A stretch of 7,833 nt of DNA, from contig DJER01000029.1 in assembly GCA_002431905.1 (NCBI GenBank), forward strand, positions 1-7,833, given 5' to 3'. Below the pieces are notes generated by a model that saw only the letters and a program-made list of their open reading frames with translations, did not search any database and had not been told where the DNA came from. The stretch's first letter is position 1; every line of letters starts with the position of its first letter. This document shows positions 1-4,966 of this stretch, in pieces. The translations under genes and the position numbers were made by a program. The DNA comes from Christensenella sp. UBA5893. GTDB taxonomy: Bacteria > Bacillota > Clostridia > Christensenellales > UBA1242.

Positions 1-24
1 TATCTATGAGATAAATGAATAATT

Positions 25-927
25 TTAGTCAGCAAGTTTGGCTGATTTTTTTGTTAAAATTTCCATTGCTTTTCGTTTGTTTTGTAAATTTGTGTGAACA
101 TATCTATTCAAAGTTATAGTTGGCGATGAATGTCCAAGAAGTTCGCTAATCGTTTTTATATCAACACCATTTTCAAGTAGTCTTGTTGCAAATGTATGAC
201 GAAGTGAGTGAAAACCATAATGTTTAATGTGTAATTTTTTGAGCAGGTTTTCAAAAGATTTTTGATAAGCCCTTGATTGTATCTGCTTTCCATTATGACT
301 TACAATTACATAGTCACTTTTGGGGTTTTGTCTTAAAACTTTAATCAAATCCAACAACTTTTTAGAAATAGGGATTTCCCTAATTGAACTTTGTGTTTTT
401 GGCGAACTTTCGATGGTTAAAGTCTTATGATTTTGCGAAATAGTTCCAACCGATTTATCAACATAAATAAGTTTATTTTTAATGTCTATATTTTGCCATT
501 TTAGCGCTAGAACCTCACCAAGTCTAAGCCCTGTGTAAAGACTTAATAAAATGCCAAAATAATAAATCTTATTGTTTTCTAAAATATAGTTTTCAAGCTT
601 TGCTTGCTCTTGCTTTTCAAGTGCTTGAACTTTTCTTATTTGTTGATTTTTTAAATGCAAAGTTATCACTATTTTTTCTTTTGTTAAACCATTCTCAAAA
701 GCAAGGTTAAGACTTCTGTTTATCAAACTCTTAACCAGTTTTGTTGTAGAATATGAATATTTTTCCTTTATACTAACAATAAATTCATTAAGATTGCTTA
801 ACGAAATTTCCTTATTAAATCCGACAACATAAATTTCATTCATTTGCAAGTAGAATAAATAAGTTTTTTGTTTTATAGAGTATTTGATATTTTCCAAATA
901 CTGCATAACGATGTCTTTTAATTTCAT
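25..927 (-). CDS. Tyrosine recombinase/integrase (phage integrase family)
   Basis: This 300-residue site-specific recombinase cuts and rejoins DNA through a 3'-phosphotyrosine intermediate, and would integrate or excise a mobile element. The catalytic set is complete: Arg135 in TGLRLGE, the beta-hairpin Lys177 (SSPKTQ), His240 and Arg243 in HSLRHTFATRLLENG, His266 in LLGHSS, and nucleophile Tyr276 in LNRYVHT. Residues 1-100 form the N-terminal SAM-like arm/core-binding region and about 110-290 the catalytic domain, so length is normal for a short-form integrase. ATG at 927 is chosen because GGAGG (936-940) lies 8 nt upstream. It is divergent from the XRE regulator at 1187, and a palindromic operator overlaps its candidate promoter start. 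No excisionase is seen. Target site and element type cannot be told from the protein alone. The family call is firm. Confidence 0.95.
   Translation of the reverse strand: MKLKDIVMQYLENIKYSIKQKTYLFYLQMNEIYVVGFNKEISLSNLNEFIVSIKEKYSYSTTKLVKSLINRSLNLAFENGLTKEKIVITLHLKNQQIRKVQALEKQEQAKLENYILENNKIYYFGILLSLYTGLRLGEVLALKWQNIDIKNKLIYVDKSVGTISQNHKTLTIESSPKTQSSIREIPISKKLLDLIKVLRQNPKSDYVIVSHNGKQIQSRAYQKSFENLLKKLHIKHYGFHSLRHTFATRLLENGVDIKTISELLGHSSPTITLNRYVHTNLQNKRKAMEILTKKSAKLAD
27..52 (+). terminator. Rho-independent terminator for a plus-strand gene left of the window
   Basis: A 7-bp stem (27-33 with 41-47, one G-U pair) with a 7-nt loop runs into seven T residues at 46-52 on the plus strand. On the minus strand no U-tract follows, so it more likely serves a convergent plus-strand gene outside the window. 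It overlaps the last codons of the integrase gene. Confidence 0.5.
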
Positions 928-1054
928 ATAAAATTCCTCCTTGCATTATTTTACTTTGCATTAGAGAAATTTTGAATGTATAAAATTAAGTAATTTAACA
1001 AGTATCAAAAAATTTAAAAGTTATATTTATCACTTTTACTAGCCTCCATAGTAG

Positions 1055-1070
1055 TATTGCATAAACAATA
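1055..1070. promoter_or_regulatory. Operator-like palindrome, copy 1 (TATTG-N6-CAATA)
   Basis: This exact TATTG (1055-1059), six-base spacer, CAATA (1066-1070) inverted repeat is one of three identical half-site pairs in this control region. It sits over the predicted start of the minus-strand integrase promoter. Binding by the adjacent XRE protein is inferred from position and symmetry. Confidence 0.6.
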
Positions 1071-1098
1071 TTATATATTATTTTATCAAAAACTACAA
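1070..1098 (-). promoter_or_regulatory. Candidate promoter of the integrase gene
   Basis: Reading the minus strand, TTGTAG (1093-1098), a 17-bp spacer and a perfect TATAAT (1070-1075) fit a sigma-70 promoter. The predicted start, near 1063, falls inside palindrome 1055-1070, so a bound repressor would block it. The leader to the integrase ATG would be about 135 nt. The -35 box matches only three of six consensus bases. Confidence 0.45.
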
Positions 1099-1101
1099 GC
1101 C

Positions 1102-1129
1102 TTTACTATTGTTTCTGCAATATTATATT
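1102..1129 (+). promoter_or_regulatory. Candidate promoter of the XRE regulator gene
   Basis: TTTACT (1102-1107), a 16-bp spacer and TATATT (1124-1129) form the best sigma-70-like arrangement upstream of the regulator. Operator copy 2 fills the spacer and copy 3 lies downstream of the predicted start, consistent with autorepression. The match is imperfect (four of six and five of six bases), and AT richness makes chance matches common. Confidence 0.35.
1107..1122. promoter_or_regulatory. Operator-like palindrome, copy 2 (TATTG-N6-CAATA)
   Basis: TATTG (1107-1111) and CAATA (1118-1122) are separated by six bases, exactly as in copies 1 and 3. It lies between the -35 and -10 boxes of the candidate XRE promoter, a classic repressor position. 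Centre-to-centre distance to copy 1 is 52 bp, close to five helical turns. Confidence 0.6.
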
Positions 1130-1152
1130 TTTTCAGTGTTGGGCTACAATAA

Positions 1153-1168
1153 TATTGTGAAAACAATA
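1153..1168. promoter_or_regulatory. Operator-like palindrome, copy 3 (TATTG-N6-CAATA)
   Basis: TATTG (1153-1157) and CAATA (1164-1168) with a six-base spacer repeat the layout of copies 1 and 2. It lies in the leader of the regulator gene, 18 bp before its ATG, and 46 bp (centre to centre) from copy 2. Confidence 0.6.
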
Positions 1169-1186
1169 CAAAAGGAAATAGTCAAA

Positions 1187-1432
1187 ATGAACACAGTTTC
1201 AGAAGTTGTAGTAAAACGAATTAAAGAGGTATTGAATGAAAAAGGAATGTCAATTTATCGCTTGGAAAAAATTACAGCAATGTCGCACAACACAATGCAA
1301 ACACTTATGAGAGCAGATAACAACAGCGTAAATCTAAAAACAGTTTTACTAATCATTCGTGGACTAGGCATTACCACTGCTGAATTTTTCAACTCTCCAA
1401 TGTTTGATGATGAAAATTTGGATGTAGATTAA
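1187..1432 (+). CDS. XRE/Cro-CI family helix-turn-helix regulator
   Basis: This 81-residue DNA-binding protein probably represses its own gene and the divergent integrase. The lambda-repressor-like fold is visible: a first helix about residues 5-18 (VVVKRIKEVLNEKG), the helix-turn-helix at about 22-42 (SIYRLEKITAM then SHNTMQTLMR), then two more helices (LKTVLLIIRGLGI, TAEFFNS). There is no second domain, so any inducer-sensing or protease-cleavage region is absent. ATG 1187 is preferred over the in-frame TTG at 1109 because AAAGGA (1171-1176) stands about 10 nt before it, and because the TTG start would place operator copies 2 and 3 inside coding DNA. The acidic tail (DDENLDVD) is typical of small Cro-like proteins. 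A strong terminator follows directly. The HTH call is firm; the target genes are inferred from the three palindromes upstream. Confidence 0.9.
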   Translation: MNTVSEVVVKRIKEVLNEKGMSIYRLEKITAMSHNTMQTLMRADNNSVNLKTVLLIIRGLGITTAEFFNSPMFDDENLDVD

Positions 1433-1438
1433 AAACAC

Positions 1439-1475
1439 AAAAATAGCACTAGAAACAACGTCTAGTGCTATTTTT
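1439..1475. terminator. Perfect 15-bp bidirectional terminator
   Basis: Arms 1439-1453 and 1461-1475 pair perfectly over 15 bp around the 7-nt loop AACAACG. Each strand has an A-tract before and a T-tract after the GC-containing core (TAGCACTAGA). It begins 6 nt after the XRE stop codon and would also catch minus-strand read-through from the toxin operon. Confidence 0.9.
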
Positions 1476-1565
1476 AATTACAAACTTCGCCAAGCAAAGC
1501 GGCTGTAAGCAAACATTTGCTTCAGTTCCACTCACTACTTACGTAAATTTGTTTTGTAAGAAAAT
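1476..1565. other. Short non-coding spacer with small hairpins
   Basis: This stretch between two terminators is visibly richer in G and C than other spacers here. It holds the small inverted repeat AAGCAAA-CA-TTTGCTT (1507-1522) and a GCC/GGC pair around 1489-1503. I see no gene in it and no ribosome site. Confidence 0.3.
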
Positions 1566-1589
1566 AAAAGACAAGGTTTTTCCTTGTCT
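1566..1589 (-). terminator. Terminator of the protease-toxin-immunity operon
   Basis: AGACAAGG (1569-1576) pairs with CCTTGTCT (1582-1589) around five T residues. On the minus strand the stem is followed by a TTTTATTTT tract. It lies 20 nt past the stop of the last operon gene. A near-copy of its 5' half occurs at 4940-4953 at the other side of the operon. Confidence 0.8.
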
Positions 1590-1608
1590 ATTACTTTTTA
1601 ATATCGTT

Positions 1609-2130
1609 TTAATGTAAAATTTTATTGTCAACAATTATGTCGCCATAAAAATTGGTTACGGTTACACTTTTAATTTGGTCATAGTCAACTAAACTTTTTG
1701 GCTTCTCGTCTAAATATACTTTTTCGTAGTCAATTTTATCAAAATCACCAGTATAAACATAAGCCCATAGAGTTTCTCTTACATGATTCTCTTTGTAAAA
1801 AGCAAAGAAATATCCGTTATCAATATAGTTTTTATACTCCTCAAGCTTTTTATCTAAGAACTCAAACATTTCTTTTTCAGAATACTTTTCCCATGAGTTA
1901 CCATTCCAATCAATATAATCATCCGGCAAAAAATCTCCGAAAAAGCCAATTGTTTCTTGATCAAATATTATTCCTAACTCACCAAATGTTAATTGATTTG
2001 CAGGATGTTCAGCAGGAACAATGGTTATTATCTCACGATCAATACTTTTAACTCTTTCTTTAACTACGCATCTTTTGTATGGTTTAAACATAAGTTTTAC
2101 ATGTTCAATATATTTTTCAAATGTTCTCAT
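1609..2130 (-). CDS. Probable immunity protein B (cognate to the orphan toxin tip)
   Basis: This 173-residue soluble protein belongs to no family I recognise. It is rich in Asp, Glu and aromatic residues (for example DDYIDWNGNSWEKYSEKEMFEFLDKK split over residues 85-110), has no signal peptide or membrane segment, and looks like a mixed alpha/beta cytoplasmic protein. Position is the main evidence: its ATG at 2130 overlaps the TGA of the upstream toxin-tip frame as ATGA, with GGGAG 9 nt before it, so the two are translationally coupled as toxin/immunity pairs usually are. A TTG seven codons upstream is the alternative start, but it lies inside the toxin-tip frame and the ATGA is more convincing. 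As last gene of the operon it is followed by a terminator at 1566-1589. Role inferred: binds and neutralises the HFH...HIWYG toxin domain. Confidence 0.6.
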   Translation of the reverse strand: MRTFEKYIEHVKLMFKPYKRCVVKERVKSIDREIITIVPAEHPANQLTFGELGIIFDQETIGFFGDFLPDDYIDWNGNSWEKYSEKEMFEFLDKKLEEYKNYIDNGYFFAFYKENHVRETLWAYVYTGDFDKIDYEKVYLDEKPKSLVDYDQIKSVTVTNFYGDIIVDNKILH

Positions 2131-2381
2131 TTTATTTTGCTCCCATACCAAATGTGAATTGTTCTCTCTATATTGTGAAAATGGTAATATCCACCAGCAC
2201 CACCGTAACCAAACAATTCAGTATCATCTTTGCTAATCCATGCACCAGTTACTACTGCAAGTGTGGCTGCCTCCTCTACAGAATCAGCATAAATTCCTAA
2301 TGCTCTTTGTGCCAAATATCCATTCTTTTTGTATCCTTTAAGCAAATCAACAAGTTCGCCAAAAGGATTGTTTGCTCCACT
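2127..2381 (-). pseudogene. Orphan polymorphic-toxin C-terminal tip without a proper start
   Basis: An 84-codon open frame starts right after an in-frame TGA (2382-2384). It has no ATG or ribosome site; a TTG at 2345 is the only usable start and has no Shine-Dalgarno sequence. The protein begins SGANNPFGELVDLLKGY and ends with a glycine-rich, histidine-rich tip: GYGGAGGYYHFHN (His67, His69) and HIWYGSK (His76). Tips of the form HxH...HIWYG close many secreted polymorphic toxins of Gram-positive bacteria, where the histidines are thought to be catalytic or metal-binding. The secretion or anchoring part is missing, so this reads as a spare (orphan) toxin cassette or a truncated toxin. It starts 20 nt after immunity gene A ends and overlaps immunity gene B by ATGA. 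Recombination with the full-length toxin upstream could swap tips. A gene finder may call 2127-2345 as a short CDS. Confidence 0.6.
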
Positions 2382-2401
2382 TCACTAATAGTTCACAATT
2401 G

Positions 2402-2902
2402 TTACAATTCTATTTCGCTAAATATTAGTCCTGTTAATTCTCCATTTTTAATTTGGGCGTAGGCATTGTCGAAAAATTTATAAGTTATATCTCCGCAATC
2501 AATATCGCCAATTTGTAAAATCTTTTGTTCTTTGTCATACAAAATATTTATAGTATTAAATTTAATGTAGCTTCCTGTTCCAGGGTATAACTTATCTTCT
2601 GTATCAAGAGTTAAAATAACATTTTTTATAATAGTCGGAAATTTTAATTTTACAACCTTAATTTCCTTATTTAACAATTCTCCGTCAAAAGATGAAATCC
2701 TTTTGGTTTCGTCATCAATATTTAAGTTAAAAAATCTATCTTGTAAATATAATGAAAATTCCCCTCCTCCATGCAAAGATAACAACAATATTTTACCATC
2801 AACTTCCTTTTTGTATATTTTTATTTCTTGATATGCCTCCAGAGCTTGTCTATTTGTTGCTTCTTCTATTTTAAATTTATAATTTTTATACTGCGTGCTC
2901 AT
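2402..2902 (-). CDS. Probable immunity protein A (cognate to the full-length toxin)
   Basis: This 166-residue protein is not recognised by family. It has no signal peptide or membrane segment and is predicted by eye to be beta-rich, with alternating hydrophobic strands (KILLLSLHGGGEFSLYLQ, IKVVKLKFPTIIKNVILTL, YIKFNTINILYDKEQKILQIGDI). ATG 2902 is chosen because AAGGAGAT lies 7 nt upstream; the reading frame runs 14 codons further up but has no better start and would enter the toxin gene. It begins 16 nt after the toxin stop codon, the usual spacing and order for a toxin and its immunity partner. Inferred role: cytoplasmic protection against the C-terminal domain of the toxin encoded by 2919-4034. 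The alternative is an accessory chaperone or adaptor. Confidence 0.55.
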   Translation of the reverse strand: MSTQYKNYKFKIEEATNRQALEAYQEIKIYKKEVDGKILLLSLHGGGEFSLYLQDRFFNLNIDDETKRISSFDGELLNKEIKVVKLKFPTIIKNVILTLDTEDKLYPGTGSYIKFNTINILYDKEQKILQIGDIDCGDITYKFFDNAYAQIKNGELTGLIFSEIEL

Positions 2903-2918
2903 AATATATCTCCTTTTG

Positions 2919-4034
2919 TTAACTTGCAAATAAGAAATGCACAATAACTTCCTTTATAGGGTCAATTATTAATTCCCAAGAACCGTAAGTTGTACCTTTA
3001 GCTGTTTGTTGAATTCCCTCAACTGTCCATTTTAGATAGTTAGTACCACTTTCAACAACCGGTGATTTTGCTTTCATTATTTCTTGAGAAATTAAATTTG
3101 CTTGTTCATAATATTGTCGATAATCTGAACTGCCTTTTTGAAAATAACTCTTATTCTTAATTGAATTAGAAAAATCCAAATTACCATTTTGTGCAGATTT
3201 GATTAATCGATTAGTTTGCGCAGTTGGAGTTTTCATTGCTATACTTCCAACTCCCCAGCCCGTTATAGCTCCTATAGCAGCTCCTACGACAACACCACCA
3301 GCAATCCATCTCCAATCTAATTTACCATATTCTGAATAAGAGATTACTCCACCAGCCACACCACCAGTAATACCACCAGCTATAGCACCTGCTGCAATAC
3401 AAGCACCTAAACCAACTCCACAAGTTGCAACAACTGCAGCAGCAACTGCTGATACAACAACGACAGCTACCACAGCTACCACAACTTTTTTCCATAATTT
3501 TTTGAACCAGCCACAATTAGAAACCATTCCAGCATCTTGCATTTCGCTTAATAAGACACATTCGCCATCAACATCTAAATAAGCATCAATTTCTCCATTT
3601 TTATTATAAAATGCAATTCCCTGAATTTTATCGATTTCTATTTTGCCGTCAGAATTAATAGTTTCGGCAGACAAAGTTACAATACCAGTTTCGGCATCAA
3701 AACTAAAATTATATTTGACTTGCATTTTCAAGTCTTCTTGTAAATCTGTACCTGAAACAAAATTGAGTTTACCAAAATCGCTTAAATTAAGTGTTTGATA
3801 GCCTTCAAAAGTTGTTAAACTGCCTTCTGTTTGCAAATTTGCATCTTCAAATTCATCCAAAATGCTTTGATAATCTACTCCGTTTTTGTTTATCTCAATA
3901 TTTCTCGTAACTGGTTGAATTTCTGCGGATTGTTTGGCACGCAAAAAATCAGTTGAACAATAAACAAATCCGCAAACAATTACTAGCAAAATTGAAATGA
4001 ACATCACTGCATTCTTTTTAATTGTTTTTATCAT
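2919..4034 (-). CDS. Membrane-anchored polymorphic-toxin-like protein
   Basis: This 371-residue protein has four parts. Residues 8-28 form an N-terminal signal or anchor helix after basic residues (MIKTIKKN). Residues about 30-175 form an acidic extracytoplasmic region with beta-rich stretches (AYLDVDGECVLLSE). Residues about 184-266 are hydrophobic and glycine/alanine-rich, probably two membrane segments (184-231 and 242-266) with AAGAIAGGITGGVAGG between charged flanks (WFKKLWKK; LDWRW). The C-terminal domain, 270-371, ends TTYGSWELIIDP...VIVHFLFAS. The layout recalls SAR2788-type putative toxins and other Gram-positive toxins with a pore-like middle and a variable tip; I cannot assign the tip. 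Trp336, Thr349 and His366 are candidate active residues, purely by inference. ATG 4034 has GGAGG (4040-4044) 5 nt upstream. It lies 31 nt downstream of the protease and 16 nt upstream of immunity gene A. Confidence 0.7.
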   Translation of the reverse strand: MIKTIKKNAVMFISILLVIVCGFVYCSTDFLRAKQSAEIQPVTRNIEINKNGVDYQSILDEFEDANLQTEGSLTTFEGYQTLNLSDFGKLNFVSGTDLQEDLKMQVKYNFSFDAETGIVTLSAETINSDGKIEIDKIQGIAFYNKNGEIDAYLDVDGECVLLSEMQDAGMVSNCGWFKKLWKKVVVAVVAVVVVSAVAAAVVATCGVGLGACIAAGAIAGGITGGVAGGVISYSEYGKLDWRWIAGGVVVGAAIGAITGWGVGSIAMKTPTAQTNRLIKSAQNGNLDFSNSIKNKSYFQKGSSDYRQYYEQANLISQEIMKAKSPVVESGTNYLKWTVEGIQQTAKGTTYGSWELIIDPIKEVIVHFLFAS

Positions 4035-4065
4035 AAATTCCTCCTAAAATAAATTTTGAAAATGA

Positions 4066-4770
4066 TTAAACATTTTCTATATATTCCAATATTGTATTGA
4101 TGGGAATACAATATGCAATACCATAAATAACATTACCTTTGTTGTCTTTTAGCCTAAAAGTAGTAAGCCCCACAAGTTTGCCAGTGTTGTCCAACAACGC
4201 ACCACCACTGTTGCCATCTGCAATGGTTAAGTCACACTGAATTACATTTCTTGTGTTGTCTTCGTATGTAACATTAAGGCTTGGGTTGGAGATTATTCCC
4301 TTTGTTATAGAAAGACCTAAATTGTTAAGATTGCCTATTGCAAAAATTTCTTGATTGTAATTTAACTTTGAACTGTCGCCCATTTTTAATGGTTTGAAAT
4401 TTAAACTTGTATCATCTAGTTGCAAAACTGCAACATCTTTGGTGGTGTCAAACTTTACTATTGAAACTTTGTGATAATCATTTTCAAATGAAAATCTAAC
4501 ACTGACATTTTCAAAGGTATAAACCACACCCATTTTTTTATAAGTTATGACATGGGCATTTGTAACCAAAACACCGTTGGAATTTATAAACTCTGCTGTG
4601 CCAAAACTTTCTCCAACATCTTCGGTTGAAGCTTTAACTTCAACAACGCTATAAACATAATCACTAAACTTTAAAGTGCCATTTCCCCTTTTTGTTAGTT
4701 GAACAACATTAAGGGCAACGCTTAATACCAAAAAGACGGAAAGGATGATGTATATTGCTTTTTTCTTCAT
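4066..4770 (-). CDS. Membrane-anchored trypsin-like serine protease (HtrA/DegP-like, no PDZ)
   Basis: This 234-residue S1-type endopeptidase acts outside the membrane. After MKKK, residues 5-26 are a hydrophobic signal anchor (AIYIILSVFLVLSVALNVV). The catalytic triad is complete: His73 in VTNAHV, Asp112 in TTKDVAVLQL, Ser188 in ADGNSGGALL. HtrA hallmarks (GTAEFINSNGVLVTNAHV, EIFAIGN, KGIIS) are present, but the protein stops after the protease domain, so the usual PDZ domain is lacking. ATG 4770 is chosen over an in-frame start 12 codons upstream because GGAG (4777-4780) lies 6 nt before it and the upstream extension would enter the promoter's -10 region. It heads the operon, and the toxin start follows 31 nt after its stop. 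Inferred job: cleaving or releasing the neighbouring membrane toxin, or surface quality control. The protease call is firm; the substrate is unknown. Confidence 0.9.
   Translation of the reverse strand: MKKKAIYIILSVFLVLSVALNVVQLTKRGNGTLKFSDYVYSVVEVKASTEDVGESFGTAEFINSNGVLVTNAHVITYKKMGVVYTFENVSVRFSFENDYHKVSIVKFDTTKDVAVLQLDDTSLNFKPLKMGDSSKLNYNQEIFAIGNLNNLGLSITKGIISNPSLNVTYEDNTRNVIQCDLTIADGNSGGALLDNTGKLVGLTTFRLKDNKGNVIYGIAYCIPINTILEYIENV
4089..4114 (-). repeat. Perfect 10-bp inverted repeat in the 3' end of the protease gene
   Basis: ATATTGTATT (4089-4098) and AATACAATAT (4105-4114) pair perfectly around six bases. It lies within the codons for AYCIPINTILEY, about 20 nt before the protease stop and about 45 nt ahead of the toxin's ribosome site. 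It has no U-tract, so it is not a terminator; an mRNA hairpin that affects processing or the protease/toxin ratio is possible. Confidence 0.4.
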
Positions 4771-4794
4771 AAACTGCTCCAAATTGTTAGTGCA

Positions 4795-4823
4795 ATTATA
4801 TAGCATAAATTTTAAAATTTCAA
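4795..4823 (-). promoter_or_regulatory. Near-consensus sigma-70 promoter of the protease-toxin operon
   Basis: On the minus strand TTGAAA (4818-4823), a 17-bp spacer and a perfect TATAAT (4795-4800) form the best promoter in the window. The start would be near 4788, giving a leader of about 18 nt that contains the GGAG ribosome site at 4777-4780. An inverted repeat (4832-4872) lies just upstream. Confidence 0.85.
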
Positions 4824-4831
4824 TACCTAAA

Positions 4832-4872
4832 TCGAATTATTTTTGTTATTTATTGATTACGACAAAATTCGA
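4832..4872. repeat. Inverted repeat upstream of the operon promoter
   Basis: TCGAATT (4832-4838) is repeated inverted as AATTCGA (4866-4872), with partly matching TTTGT/ACAAA segments inside. It lies 9 bp upstream of the -35 box of the toxin operon, a position suited to an activator or repressor site. Function is not shown. Confidence 0.35.
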
Positions 4873-4905
4873 CATTTTTCGCTCTTGTTTTTACCCTTTT
4901 TATGC

Positions 4906-4942
4906 TTTTTATGTGCATAAATTTGTTTTTTGCACATAAAAA
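4906..4942. repeat. Perfect 12-bp inverted repeat (ATGTGCA core)
   Basis: TTTTTATGTGCA (4906-4917) pairs perfectly with TGCACATAAAAA (4931-4942) over a 13-nt loop. In both directions the T-run lies 5' of the stem, so it is not a terminator. It abuts the terminator-like hairpin at 4938-4966. Confidence 0.45.
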
Positions 4943-4966
4943 AGACAAGGTTTCCCTTGCTTTTTT
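4938..4966 (-). terminator. Terminator-like hairpin upstream of the toxin operon
   Basis: CAAGG (4946-4950) pairs with CCTTG (4955-4959) around TTTC, with A-runs on the left and T-runs on the right, so it could work in both directions. On the minus strand it would end transcripts from the TPR gene or from a short transcript near 5069, insulating the toxin operon. Its 4940-4953 part is identical over 14 bases to 1566-1579 in the operon's own terminator. Confidence 0.6.

Noticed and set aside
1109..1186. Upstream TTG start for the XRE regulator adding 26 residues
   Set aside because: It would put operator copies 2 and 3 in coding DNA, and the ATG at 1187 has its own AAAGGA site; the extension does not look like part of an XRE protein.
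1698..2236. Plus-strand frames opposite immunity gene B and the toxin tip
   Set aside because: They are antisense to better-supported coupled genes, and no ribosome sites or coherent domains are seen.
3322..3516. Cysteine/tryptophan-rich frame on the minus strand inside the toxin gene
   Set aside because: It is the out-of-frame reading of the glycine/valine-rich membrane segment; it has no ribosome site, and the toxin frame explains the DNA.
4745..4939. Plus-strand 64-residue frame
   Set aside because: It overlaps the protease start, its promoter and the inverted repeats; low-complexity aromatic translation, no ribosome site.
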